A stretch of DNA of 64,000 nt from Edaphobacter sp. 12200R-103 (GCF_010093025.1 NZ_CP048114.1:1364001-1428000), one strand, 5' to 3'; counted from the first letter of the stretch, positions 40,566 to 48,342 are shown. Notes: generated from the letters alone by a model not told the origin. A program made the numbers and translations.

Positions 40566-40630
40566 GTGTCATCCTGACCGAAGCTCTCGCGGCTTTATCA
40601 CGAGAAACGCAGTCGAAGGATCTGCGGTCC
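40566..40630 (+). repeat. Dispersed intergenic repeat, full copy C
   Basis: GTGTCATCCTGACCGAAG leads, CTCTCGCGG...ACGAGAAA is the inner partly inverted part, and GTCGAAGGATCTGCGGTCC trails. It matches copies B and E along nearly the whole length. Confidence 0.8.
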
Positions 40631-40661
40631 GGGGATGCGGGCTAAGGCCAGCAGACCGCAT

Positions 40662-40698
40662 CCCATTCGAGTTCGCGCAGGGCAGGCTCTTCGACCCC
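40662..40698 (-). repeat. Second dispersed-repeat type
   Basis: On the minus strand this reads GGGGTCGAAGAGCCTGCCCT then GCGCGAACTCGAATGGG. It shares GTCGAAG with the first repeat family but has a different body. It may be a second related repeat type; only one copy is seen in the window. Confidence 0.4.
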
Positions 40699-40800
40699 GC
40701 GGCTGCGCTACGTTTCTCAGCGACCGTCATATCCTGCACCACCACCATCATGCATTCTGGGAGCAACTGTGATCGGCGTCCGGATATATGGGAATGCATC

Positions 40801-41544
40801 CTAGCCCTGGATTCTCTCAAGCGCTCGTCCGCTCCGTACCCTGCGCTCCAGATGCCTCTCCAGCATCGTCAGGGCAAACTGCCTCAGGTCCTCCGACCTT
40901 CGCTTCGGCCAGTCTTCCGCATTCAGCTCGGCAATCGTGGAACGGAAGATCCTTTGCGCTTCCCTCACTGAGGCCGCGGCAAGCGCATGGCTGTTTGCTC
41001 GTCGGTCCTCGTCGCAGACCACGCCATCAGCACTTTCGCTATACCACACCGTCCGGCCACGCAGGTCAACCGCGCAGGTAGCGCAGTGGTTCAGAGCAGG
41101 CATCCACCCCATCAGGCGCAGAATCCACAGCGCAAAGTAAGTCACCGGAAGCCAGATCCGTCCAATCTGCATCTCCGGTACTACAGCCACGGCCAACCGA
41201 AACATGGCGTCATCAGGAGCCTGCTCCGGCAACACCTCTTCCAGCACTTCAGCGACAAACTCCAGGGCCGCCGTTCTCCCGTAATCCACCGGGTCCGACA
41301 ATGGAGACCACAGAATTTCGAAGGCGTCCAGCCGCACCAGCTCCTGCTTCGGCTTTTCCGCATAGCTGGCGCGCACACAGGTCATCGGCTCCAGCGCGCC
41401 GCCAAATCGCCTTCGAGACCTCATCGCGTGCCGGGCCACCCCTTTGATGCGACCCTGCTCGCGGGTCAGCAGACTTACCAGGAGATCAGCCTCTTCAAAC
41501 GGCCAGCTACGCAGAACAATCGCTTCACTCTGCCGTTGCGTCAT
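40801..41544 (-). CDS. recO: DNA repair protein RecO
   Basis: RecO helps load RecA at gapped DNA with RecR. The 247-residue chain has the N-terminal OB fold (SEAIVLRSWPFEEADLLVSLLTREQGRIKGVARHAMRSRRRFGGALEPMTCVRASY) and the helical C-terminal domain with a Cys pair in LNHCATCAVDL and a third Cys in GVVCDED, a reduced zinc-finger-like site. The start ATG at 41544 (MTQRQSEAIVLRSW) is preceded by GGAAGGGA; a longer frame from 41589 is not supported. It is followed by no gene, and the ferredoxin gene lies upstream on the same strand. Confidence 0.92.
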   Translation of the reverse strand: MTQRQSEAIVLRSWPFEEADLLVSLLTREQGRIKGVARHAMRSRRRFGGALEPMTCVRASYAEKPKQELVRLDAFEILWSPLSDPVDYGRTAALEFVAEVLEEVLPEQAPDDAMFRLAVAVVPEMQIGRIWLPVTYFALWILRLMGWMPALNHCATCAVDLRGRTVWYSESADGVVCDEDRRANSHALAAASVREAQRIFRSTIAELNAEDWPKRRSEDLRQFALTMLERHLERRVRSGRALERIQG

Positions 41545-41648
41545 TCCCTTCCCACCTGCCGTCCAAACTCTGCACTCAAACCCGGTCACTCAAAACAGAA
41601 ACGCGTGGCACACGGCCACGCGTCTTCATACCATAGATACGGGTAATC

Positions 41649-41909
41649 TTATCGTCCGTAGTGGTCAGCAGCCTTCTGCTGGAAGTCCGCCCACTTCTCC
41701 GGAAGATCGTCTCCGGCATAGATCGCCGAAACCGGACACACCGGCACACACGCACCGCAGTCGATGCACTCGACCGGATCGATGAAAAGCTGTTCCGAAT
41801 CGCCGTGACCCGCCTCGTCCTTCTTCGGGTGGATACAATCGACCGGGCAGGCATCCACGCAGGCCGTATCCTTCGTCCCGATGCAAGGTTCCGCAATCAC
41901 ATAAGCCAT
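41649..41909 (-). CDS. Seven-iron/8Fe-type bacterial ferredoxin
   Basis: 86-residue ferredoxin with two cluster motifs: EPCIGTKDTACVDACPVDCI and VECIDCGACVPVCPVSAIY. The first has an extended spacing after the first Cys (Cys, then seven residues to the next Cys, then Cys-Pro and Cys-Ile), which suits a [3Fe-4S] plus [4Fe-4S] ferredoxin of the actinobacterial/soil type. The ATG at 41909 is the family start MAYVIAEPC; a longer frame exists but has no family match. It is a likely electron donor to reductases or monooxygenases; no partner is adjacent. Confidence 0.92.
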   Translation of the reverse strand: MAYVIAEPCIGTKDTACVDACPVDCIHPKKDEAGHGDSEQLFIDPVECIDCGACVPVCPVSAIYAGDDLPEKWADFQQKAADHYGR

Positions 41910-42144
41910 CTCTCTAATCTCTCCCTTTGCCGCGTCTGAAAATTTCAGTTGTAGGCGTTTGCTCGATTTTAGCAGCAACTTACGCCTCGTCCACCAACAG
42001 AAATCGGAATTCATATAGGACTAAATCGGCCTGATTTCGGTTGCTCCTGCTTTATGACATAAAGTCAGATGTTCAGCAGCCGCTATGGACGAAACCGGAT
42101 CTCTACTTCCAGAACTTACGGAAGTTCAAGTGGTTCATCGATCC

Positions 42145-42600
42145 TCAGAAAGGTGGTTGCCGCTCGGGCAGAGCGGCTCTCTTTCCAATGATCCATACGA
42201 TTATCAAAAAATAAGCGTAGCTGAAGGCGGCGGCAATCGCTCCAATCAAAACGAAGATTGCCGCCGATTTCATATCGGATCGACCTCCGCTACCCAGAAA
42301 CACAACCCCAAGAACCACCATTCCCCCATGCAGCGCCGCAAGCAGGATTGAAATGGGCCACCATCGGAGTTGCTTTGCCGGTGAGACAGCACCCGAAGCA
42401 TAGGCCGCGCCCAGAAGCCACACAAGGAAGGAGAAGGCAAACGCCCAAAATCTTACTGCGACCCGGTCGAGAGCGCCTTCATGGAACTCTATCGCCATAA
42501 CCCAGGCAATCGTCAGTGCCCCAAGTCCGTAGGAAAACGCGCTGATGACAGGAAGCAGCAATCGATTTTTTTCAAGGAAGCCAACGTTCATATGCTCCAA
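42145..42600 (-). CDS. Small integral membrane protein, unknown
   Basis: 151-residue protein with four hydrophobic segments: VISAFSYGLGALTIAWVMAI, FWAFAFSFLVWLLGAAYA, ISILLAALHGGMVVLGVVF and AIFVLIGAIAAAFSYAYFLIIVW. A short cytoplasmic-type tail KRAALPERQ ends it. No recognisable catalytic motif. Start could be the ATG at 42600 or 42591. It is between the ferredoxin and the YjbQ gene and diverges from the latter; the product is hypothetical. Confidence 0.65.
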   Translation of the reverse strand: MEHMNVGFLEKNRLLLPVISAFSYGLGALTIAWVMAIEFHEGALDRVAVRFWAFAFSFLVWLLGAAYASGAVSPAKQLRWWPISILLAALHGGMVVLGVVFLGSGGRSDMKSAAIFVLIGAIAAAFSYAYFLIIVWIIGKRAALPERQPPF

Positions 42601-42682
42601 AGCTCCACTGAGTCATATTCGCTTGCTTTCATCTTGCCCCAGTATGCTGCTTATAGAGACATCGAGGATTGGAGTGAACCGG

Positions 42683-43114
42683 ATGGCCCAGACCAAAGCC
42701 CACACAGAGTATCTCGTCTTCAACACAAAGCAGCGCTACGAGATGGTTCATATCACGCCCCAGGTCGAGGAGATCGTCCGGCGCAGCGGAATCGATGACG
42801 GGCTCTGCTTTGTCTCCCCCATGCACATCACGGCCGCCATCTACGTCAACGACAACGAAGATGGACTGATCGAGGATATCGGGACCTGGCTCGAAAAATT
42901 GGCGCCCCGCTGGCCCGGCTACAAGCACCACCAGACCGGCGAAGATAACGCCGACGCTCACCTGAAGGCCCTGCTGCTGCGCCATGAGACGACTCTGCCC
43001 ATCACCAAAGGCAGACTCGATCTCGGCACCTGGCAGCGAATCTTTTATGCCGAATTCGACGGACAGCGGTCCAAGCGGGTCATCGTAAAGCTGCTTGGTC
43101 TCGCAAAAGAATAA
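42683..43114 (+). CDS. YjbQ/UPF0047 family protein
   Basis: 143-residue conserved cytoplasmic protein of a family called secondary thiamine-phosphate synthase in annotation, on weak grounds. Family marks are VHITPQVEEIVRRSGIDDGLCFVSPMHITAAIYVNDNEDGLIED, then HLKALLLRHETTLPITKGRLDLGTWQRIFYAEFDGQRSKRVIVK. The ATG at 42683 has GGAGTG upstream. Its 3' end overlaps the end of motB on the opposite strand by about 35 bases, so the two genes converge with no gap. Role uncertain. Confidence 0.9.
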   Translation: MAQTKAHTEYLVFNTKQRYEMVHITPQVEEIVRRSGIDDGLCFVSPMHITAAIYVNDNEDGLIEDIGTWLEKLAPRWPGYKHHQTGEDNADAHLKALLLRHETTLPITKGRLDLGTWQRIFYAEFDGQRSKRVIVKLLGLAKE

Positions 43115-43832
43115 TGTCCACCCTGCGGTTCTGGCTGCGGCCCTCCTCCGTAGCGTTCGAGGCAATGGGGTGAAACTCCGCATATCCCGCCGCCGCCATA
43201 TGGTTCGGATGCATGGAGCCATGCTCCAGCAGCAGGCGTGCAATCGCACTGGCTCGCGCCGTCGAAAGCTCCCAGTTGGACTGGTATTGCGACGTGTGGA
43301 TGGGGACATTATCGGTGTGCCCCTCCACGCGCAGAGGGACATCCGGAATCGACTCCGCCAGTGCCGTCAGCACCGGAATCGCCTCGCTCCGGATCGCGGC
43401 CGAGCCTGATGGGAAAAAACCAATCTCGTGCAGCGAAATTGCCAGTCCATCCGGCGTCATGCGGGTAGTCAGGCTTCCCGGAGGCAGCTTCTTACCCGCA
43501 TCCTGTATCAGCTTCGCCACCCTCGCCTTCATCTCCTGCTCCGGCGTCAACTGCCCCGCCTGCGGAAACGGCATCGCCAACGCCGCCGGACGGGTCACGA
43601 CGGAGTTTGCCGGCGCCGGGTCCAGCGCCGGCGTCTTCGCGTGCTGCTCGAAACTTCCGAGCGGAGTAAAGGCCGTCTGCATCGCCTCCGCCACAGCCGT
43701 CTGCTTCTTCCGATCCGACTGGCTGGAGGCAAACAGAACTACGAAGAACGCGAAGAGCAGCGTAATGAAATCCGCGTAGGAGACCAGCCAGCGTTCGTGG
43801 TTTACGTGTTCGTGCTTCTTCTTGCGGCTCAC
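43080..43832 (-). CDS. motB: Flagellar motor stator protein MotB
   Basis: 250-residue stator subunit: a single N-terminal membrane helix (RWLVSYADFITLLFAFFVVLFASS) with the proton-binding Asp in YADF, then a linker and an OmpA-like peptidoglycan-binding domain (VPLRVEGHTDNVPIHTSQYQSNWELSTARASAIARLLLE ... EEGRSQNRRVDIILL). The start overlaps the motA stop as ATGA, so the two are translationally coupled. C-terminal end overlaps YjbQ on the other strand. Confidence 0.94.
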   Translation of the reverse strand: MSRKKKHEHVNHERWLVSYADFITLLFAFFVVLFASSQSDRKKQTAVAEAMQTAFTPLGSFEQHAKTPALDPAPANSVVTRPAALAMPFPQAGQLTPEQEMKARVAKLIQDAGKKLPPGSLTTRMTPDGLAISLHEIGFFPSGSAAIRSEAIPVLTALAESIPDVPLRVEGHTDNVPIHTSQYQSNWELSTARASAIARLLLEHGSMHPNHMAAAGYAEFHPIASNATEEGRSQNRRVDIILLRDQAALR

Positions 43833-44608
43833 GCTGCAGCCTCCGCCGTACTTTCAATCTCCTTGCCCTCGGCAAGGAAGGTTCGGAGCTTCGTCTCCAT
43901 CATCCGCGGATTCATTCCTTCAAGGATCGAGATGACGCCCTCGAGGATCATCTCCTTCGCCATCTGTTCCTCGCGATGGCGAATCTTCAGCTTCCCCGCC
44001 GCCGGAAGAAATACAAGATTGGCCAGACCCACACCATAGATCGTGGCCACAAAGGCCACCGCGATGCCCCGCCCCACCTCGCTGATGTTGTCCAGGTGCT
44101 GCATCACCTGGATCAGCCCCAGCACGGCGCCAATGATTCCGACCGTCGGCGAATAGCCGCCCGCCGCCTCAAAGACCTGCGGAATCTTCTCCTCCATCTC
44201 CGATTTGTTATCCAATTCCATCTGCATGATCTTGCGAACCTCGGTCGGCTCCGTGCCGTCGATCGCCAGCATGAGCGCCTGTCGGAAGAAGGGATCTTCG
44301 ATTGTGCCAAGGTCCTGGTCCAGCGAGACGATGCCGCTCTTGCGCGCTTTGTTGGCAAACTGCACCAACTGCTTCAGAACGGCCTCGCTGTCTGCCCCGT
44401 TCGAGATGAAGATCTTCATCATCTGTTTCAGAGCTGCCAGAAACGTCTTAAGCGGGAACTGCAGCATGACCGCGCCCATCGTCCCACCAATCACAATCAG
44501 GGCCGCCGTCGGCTGTGTAATCTGGCCTATGTTTCCGCCTTCGATCATCATGCCGGCCAGAATGCCGAGTATCGCGACTACGATGCCACCTATGCTGGCA
44601 ATATCCAT
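43829..44608 (-). CDS. motA: Flagellar motor stator protein MotA
   Basis: 259-residue protein with four membrane helices (IGGIVVAILGILAGMMIEGG, AALIVIGGTMGAVMLQFP, and two after residue 150: AAGGYSPTVGIIGAVLGLIQVM and RGIAVAFVATIYGVGLANLVFLPAAGKL) that form the ion channel with MotB. The cytoplasmic loop between helices 2 and 3 is rich in charged residues, as expected for FliG contact. It follows flbD by 34 bases and overlaps motB, so flbD-motA-motB form one operon. Confidence 0.95.
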   Translation of the reverse strand: MDIASIGGIVVAILGILAGMMIEGGNIGQITQPTAALIVIGGTMGAVMLQFPLKTFLAALKQMMKIFISNGADSEAVLKQLVQFANKARKSGIVSLDQDLGTIEDPFFRQALMLAIDGTEPTEVRKIMQMELDNKSEMEEKIPQVFEAAGGYSPTVGIIGAVLGLIQVMQHLDNISEVGRGIAVAFVATIYGVGLANLVFLPAAGKLKIRHREEQMAKEMILEGVISILEGMNPRMMETKLRTFLAEGKEIESTAEAAA

Positions 44609-44641
44609 AAAACAATCCTCTTCGTGAAAGGTCTGCGTGAT

Positions 44642-44914
44642 TCAGCTTGTGGATTTGTTCGACTCGGCGGCAGTCTCCTGCATATCCCGGGCACGTTTGC
44701 CTGCCAGTGCTACCTCTGCGTCCGGCCACGCCGACTGCAGCACAGAGGCGCGAAACTCCATCGTCTTCCGCATGACCTCGTTGCGCGGCTCCAGCACCAC
44801 CAGCTTCTCGCCGGTCACCAACGTGAGCACAGTGTCCGGAGTAGAGTCGGCATATTTAATGAGGTCGCAGTTAATACTGAAGCGACTGCCATTAAGGCGA
44901 GTCAGTTCGATCAT
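44642..44914 (-). CDS. flbD: FlbD/SwrD-like flagellar protein
   Basis: 90-residue protein whose first half, MIELTRLNGSRFSINCDLIKYADSTPDTVLTLVTGEKLVVLE, is the FlbD/SwrD fold known from flagellar operons, where it affects stator or swarming function. The C-terminal half is a variable charged tail. The ATG at 44914 has AGGAAG some 7 bases upstream. It is the first gene of the motA-motB operon, next to a sigma-28-like promoter. Confidence 0.88.
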   Translation of the reverse strand: MIELTRLNGSRFSINCDLIKYADSTPDTVLTLVTGEKLVVLEPRNEVMRKTMEFRASVLQSAWPDAEVALAGKRARDMQETAAESNKSTS

Positions 44915-44938
44915 GGGATACTTCCTCTCTCTGCTCTC

Positions 44939-44965
44939 TCATCGGCCCGCGTTACCAACTCAATA
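44939..44965 (-). promoter_or_regulatory. Sigma-28-type promoter for flbD-motA-motB
   Basis: Minus strand: TATTGAGT (complement of 44958-44965), 11 bases, then GCCGATGA (complement of 44939-44946). The -10 is identical to that of the flagellin promoter at 45033-45040 on the other strand. The -35 is weak. Predicted start about 44932, leaving an 18-base leader that holds the AGGAAG site. Confidence 0.5.
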
Positions 44966-45013
44966 GACCAGCCCACCGGTAACCAGGCCTTTTCTCTCCA
45001 CCCAGGAATTCCC

Positions 45014-45040
45014 TCAAGTCCCGGTTACCCACGCCGATGA
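45014..45040 (+). promoter_or_regulatory. Sigma-28-type promoter for flagellin
   Basis: TCAAGTCC (45014-45021), an 11-base spacer CGGTTACCCAC and GCCGATGA (45033-45040) match TAAAGTTT-N11-GCCGATAA at most positions. The spacer carries GGTTAC at the same offset as GGTAAC in the divergent flbD promoter. The segment CCCAC-GCCGATGAG-GTGGG can also fold as a hairpin, so a structured leader is an alternative explanation. Predicted start about 45047. Confidence 0.5.
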
Positions 45041-45154
45041 GGTGGGAGAACGCAGGGCCTTTCGTAAGGTAACCGGGCAACATGCATTATCCCGGGCACC
45101 CCTGGACAGGCAATGCGGTACTTCAAATCGAAGTGTGAACAGGAGCGTTCCCCC

Positions 45155-46006
45155 ATGTCCTTGGGTGTCTTGAACAACATCTCAGCAATCTACGCACAGA
45201 ACAATCTGAACCAGACCCAGATGAGCCTGCAGAACACCCTGACGCAGCTCTCCTCCGGTTCGCGCATCAACAGCGGCGCCGACGATGCTGCCGGCCTCGC
45301 ACTGGCCGATGGTCTCCACGCCAACGTGGCAGCCCTCACGCAGTCGGCACAGAATGCATCGGCCGGCGTCGGTATGCTGCAGACCGCAGACGGTGCCCTC
45401 GCTCAGGTCACCAACCTGCTCAACCGTGCTGTTACGCTCGCCACCGAAGCGGCGAACGGTACGCTCAATACCAGCCAGGTCAGCTCGGCCGATCAGGAGT
45501 ATCAGAACATCCTGACCGAGATCGGTAACATCGGCTCGAAGACCAACTACAACGGCAACGCCGTCTTCACTGCCACCGCAGTCAACGTGTTCGTGAGCGA
45601 CGGAACAGCGTCGGGCGCAAGCACTTTTGCGGAGACAGTCGGTGCACTCACCACGGCCAGCGTCGGAACCACCTCCGGCGGCGGCGCAGGCGCTGACCTT
45701 ACCGCAAGCGCAACCCTGGACTCCACTACCGCGGCGGGCATTCTGACGACGCTCACCTCTGCCGTTCAGGACGTCGCCTACCAGCGCGGCACCATCGGCG
45801 CCAACATCAACCAGCTGAGCGCGGCCGCAAACGTCGCCAATACCCAGTCGGTCAACCTGTCCTCGGCGGAGAACAACATCCGCGCCACCAACTACGGTCA
45901 GGCCACCAGCGACATGGCCAAGTTCAAGATCCTCAGCGAGACCGGTATCGCGGCGCTCTCCCAGGCCAACGCCGTCCAGCAGGACGTTCTGAAGCTGCTC
46001 CAGTAA
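45155..46006 (+). CDS. fliC: Flagellin
   Basis: 284-residue flagellin. The conserved N-terminal domain is LGVLNNISAIYAQNNLNQTQMSLQNTLTQLSSGSRINSGADDAAGLALADGLHANVAALTQSAQNASAGVGMLQTADGALAQVTNLLNRAVTLA; the C-terminal domain is ENNIRATNYGQATSDMAKFKILSETGIAALSQANAVQQDVLKLLQ. The central variable part is short, so the filament surface domain is small. The ATG at 45155 is about 10 bases after AGGAG. Only one flagellin is in the window. It is followed by fliD and fliS. Confidence 0.96.
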   Translation: MSLGVLNNISAIYAQNNLNQTQMSLQNTLTQLSSGSRINSGADDAAGLALADGLHANVAALTQSAQNASAGVGMLQTADGALAQVTNLLNRAVTLATEAANGTLNTSQVSSADQEYQNILTEIGNIGSKTNYNGNAVFTATAVNVFVSDGTASGASTFAETVGALTTASVGTTSGGGAGADLTASATLDSTTAAGILTTLTSAVQDVAYQRGTIGANINQLSAAANVANTQSVNLSSAENNIRATNYGQATSDMAKFKILSETGIAALSQANAVQQDVLKLLQ

Positions 46007-46024
46007 GCCTGTTGAAAATCCGTA

Positions 46025-46055
46025 GCGGGCAGGCGGCGTTAAGCTGTCTGCCCGC
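46025..46055 (+). terminator. Hairpin after the flagellin stop
   Basis: GCGGGCAG (46025-46032) pairs with CTGCCCGC (46048-46055), an 8-bp stem with a 15-base loop, 19 bases after the flagellin stop. The following bases (CACCGCCGTCTGAATTT) are not a clear U-run, so termination may be partial. Confidence 0.45.
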
Positions 46056-46075
46056 CACCGCCGTCTGAATTTATG

Positions 46076-46107
46076 GCTAACCACCAAAATCCATTTTGGT
46101 GGTTAGC
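46076..46107 (+). repeat. 15-bp perfect inverted repeat between flagellin and fliD
   Basis: GCTAACCACCAAAAT (46076-46090) and ATTTTGGTGGTTAGC (46093-46107) are perfect complements separated by two bases (CC). It would form a very stable stem or a cruciform. The gap continues to the fliD ribosome site and has no other gene. It may end flagellin transcripts or protect the flagellin mRNA 3' end. Confidence 0.6.
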
Positions 46108-46178
46108 ACCTTCTAAGATTTCGACAGAGATTAAGGCCCTTCAATTGCGTCGGCCCGATGCTTAAAGGAGAACCACGG

Positions 46179-47543
46179 ATGGGGACAGTTGGAATCAACT
46201 TTGGTCCTATTAATAGCGGTCAGGGTTTTGACGTCGCTTCTACCGTCAGCCAGATTCTCGCTGCCGAACAGGCGGTGGAAGACCCGTGGAAGACCCAGCT
46301 CTCCAGCCTGCAGGCTCAGGACACAGCGCTGAGCAAGATGGGGACCGACCTCGCCAGTCTGTCAACCGCAATGCAGGCGCTCACCGATTTCAGCGGCGTC
46401 TTCGCATCGAAGCAAGGTGCCAGCTCCGACACCGACGTCGTTGAGTTGACCTCAGCCAGCAACCTCGCCGTCGCAGGAAGCCATACCGTGGTGGTCAACA
46501 GCCTCGCCCAGACCTCGTCCCAATACTCCGACCTGATCACCAACTCCGCCGATACCCTGACCGGCTCGCTCACCGTGACCATCGGCGGCCAGAGTCAGAG
46601 TCTGAACGTGAGTGGCCAGACACTTTCGCAACTTGCCGCCTCCATTAATAGCGCCTCCATGGGAGTCGCGGCCTCTGTTGTGACCGACACCACTGGCTCG
46701 CGGCTTTCGCTGGTCAGTAAGACCAGCGGAGCAGCCGGACAGATCACCCTGAGCGCATCGCTGACGGATGATGCCACGAGTACAGCGATCGGATTTCAAC
46801 AAGGTATGCAGGGCGTGGATGCCAGCCTGACCGTCGATGGCCTGAATACCACCAGCGCCTCCAATACGGTCACAGGCCTTATCCCGGGAGTCACCTTTCA
46901 GATCCTTGCCGTCTCTGCAAACCCCAGCGTGCCCGTCCAGGTACAGATCACCAACGACAACGCCTCCATCGAGCAGGCATTCAGTAAATTCGTAAGCGCC
47001 TACAACGCCGTAGCCGACGACATAAAGACACAGGAAGGCAAGGATTCCACCGGAAAACCCGAACCCCTCTTCGGCGATCCCACGGTCGCGCTGATACAAA
47101 ACCAGTTGAGCCAGGGACTGCTCACCGGCGCAGCCAGCGGCTCCATCAAGAGCCTCTCGCAGTTCGGCATTACGGTCGACCAGACAGGCCACCTCACGAT
47201 CGACGGCGGAACCCTGGATAACGCGTTGAACTCAAGCTTCAGCGACATTCAGGGCTTTTTCCAAAACGCGAGCAGCTTCGGGCAGACGTTCAATTCCATG
47301 TTGAATGGATTGAGTTCTACCTCGATGAATGGCGCAGTCTACCTGGCACTCAAGCAGAACTCGTCCCAGGAAGACACCCTGAACAACAACATCAGCAATC
47401 AGGAACAGCGCATCGCCGACGACAAGTCCAGGCTGACGGATCAGTTGAATACGGCCAACCAGATCCTGCAGTCGCTGCCAGATCAGCTCGACCAGATTAA
47501 CCAACTCTACAGCGCCATCACCGGCTACAACAGCGGACATTAA
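46179..47543 (+). CDS. fliD: Flagellar hook-associated protein 2 (filament cap)
   Basis: 454-residue cap protein. The N-terminal region is GFDVASTVSQILAAEQAVEDPWKTQLSSLQAQDTALSKMGTDLASLSTAMQALTDFS, and the C-terminal helical region includes LNNNISNQEQRIADDKSRLTDQLNTANQILQSLPDQLDQINQLYSAITGYNSG. The middle has repeated short Ser/Thr-rich beta segments, e.g. DTLTGSLTVTIGGQSQSLNVSGQTLSQLAASINSASMGVAASVV, the FliD N domain. AAAGGAG lies about 9 bases before the ATG at 46179. It is 12 bases from fliS, an operon. Confidence 0.95.
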   Translation: MGTVGINFGPINSGQGFDVASTVSQILAAEQAVEDPWKTQLSSLQAQDTALSKMGTDLASLSTAMQALTDFSGVFASKQGASSDTDVVELTSASNLAVAGSHTVVVNSLAQTSSQYSDLITNSADTLTGSLTVTIGGQSQSLNVSGQTLSQLAASINSASMGVAASVVTDTTGSRLSLVSKTSGAAGQITLSASLTDDATSTAIGFQQGMQGVDASLTVDGLNTTSASNTVTGLIPGVTFQILAVSANPSVPVQVQITNDNASIEQAFSKFVSAYNAVADDIKTQEGKDSTGKPEPLFGDPTVALIQNQLSQGLLTGAASGSIKSLSQFGITVDQTGHLTIDGGTLDNALNSSFSDIQGFFQNASSFGQTFNSMLNGLSSTSMNGAVYLALKQNSSQEDTLNNNISNQEQRIADDKSRLTDQLNTANQILQSLPDQLDQINQLYSAITGYNSGH

Positions 47544-47555
47544 ACGGGAGAAGGA

Positions 47556-48026
47556 ATGGAACAGAACTATCAGCAGCAGATCCTGATGGGAGCTACCGGA
47601 GTGGATTTAATTCTCGCCCTCTACGACGGCCTGACCCGCTTTCTCTATCATGCCATTCAATGCGCCGAGGAGAAGGATGTCACGGGACGCCGGATCGCAG
47701 TGAGCCGCGCTCTCGATATTCTGATGTACCTGCAGGCAAGACTGCGTCCTGATCTTGCCGGAAGCACTGCCCAATCGCTTTCGGACTTTTACGCCGCCAT
47801 GTTCACGCTGGCTCTCGAAGCCTCGCACTATGAATCCGTAGAGCAGTTTCAGGAGGTCATCGCCTCGGTACGAAACGTGCGTGACGCGTGGCTGGTAGCG
47901 GCCAGAGACCCGGACGCCAATCGCGTTCTGCCGCGGGAGCTGCGCACAAAAGAAGAGCTATTCGCCACGCCTCTTCCCCCGGCGATTGCGGCCGAGGAGT
48001 CCCAGGCTTCGCGATGGTCCGCATAG
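47556..48026 (+). CDS. fliS: Flagellin export chaperone FliS
   Basis: 156-residue four-helix protein that binds flagellin and prevents early polymerisation. The family signature near the N-terminus is VDLILALYDGLTRFLYHAIQCAEEKD. The rest, AVSRALDILMYLQARLRPDLAGSTAQSLSDFYAAMFTLALEASHYESVEQFQEVIASV, fits the helices. A C-terminal tail of about 40 residues (DPDANRVLPRELRTKEELFATPLPPAIAAEESQASRWSA) is longer than in typical FliS. It is close behind fliD. Confidence 0.92.
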   Translation: MEQNYQQQILMGATGVDLILALYDGLTRFLYHAIQCAEEKDVTGRRIAVSRALDILMYLQARLRPDLAGSTAQSLSDFYAAMFTLALEASHYESVEQFQEVIASVRNVRDAWLVAARDPDANRVLPRELRTKEELFATPLPPAIAAEESQASRWSA

Positions 48027-48093
48027 GGCGATCCACATACAGGGCTTGATGTGGAAGAGATTGCTAGGCCAGTTTCTCCAAGACCTTTCAGAA

Positions 48094-48143
48094 GTGTCAT
48101 CCTGAGTGGAGCGTGCCAGCGCGTAGTCGAAGGATCTGCGGTT
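48094..48143 (+). repeat. Dispersed intergenic repeat, short copy D (plus orientation)
   Basis: GTGTCATCCTGAGTGGAG leads and GTCGAAGGATCTGCGGTT trails, with a short centre (CGTGCCAGCGCGTA) in place of the inner hairpin. It is one of two copies in inverted orientation in the fliS downstream gap. Confidence 0.75.
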
Positions 48144-48172
48144 CAGGACAGTGGATGAGCCAGCAGGCTGCA

Positions 48173-48229
48173 GGTCCTTCGGCTACGCTTCTCGCGATAA
48201 AGCCACCAGAGCTTCGCTCAGGATGACAC
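48173..48229 (-). repeat. Dispersed intergenic repeat, copy D' (minus orientation)
   Basis: On the minus strand: GTGTCATCCTGAGCGAAG, CTCTGGTGGCTTTATCGCGA, GAAGCGTAGCCGAAGGACC. With copy D it makes an inverted pair of about 136 bases in total. The 375-base gap from 48027 to 48401 contains this pair and the palindromes before the next gene. Confidence 0.75.
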
Positions 48230-48342
48230 GTCATGGCGCTGCAAGAACTGCATCTCTGCCATATCCTGTGCAACCGCCATCCCGCATCGCCGGGTCACCG
48301 TAACCTGAGTTCAGGCATAGGTGGATACCCCGCGGTCCCCGA

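Noticed and set aside
42085..42351. 88-codon plus-strand frame opposite the four-helix membrane gene
   Set aside because: Polar, irregular and antisense to a frame with four clear membrane helices.
44970..45110. Possible c-di-GMP (GEMM) riboswitch in the flagellin leader
   Set aside because: GGTTACC-like pieces resemble the end of the riboswitch, but the conserved GGCAAACC and GCAAAGCC blocks are absent.
46120..46170. Sigma-28-like box upstream of fliD (TTAAGGCC ... GCCCGATG)
   Set aside because: Spacing is 14 or 15 instead of 11 and the -35 is weak, so it does not meet the pattern seen at the other three sites.
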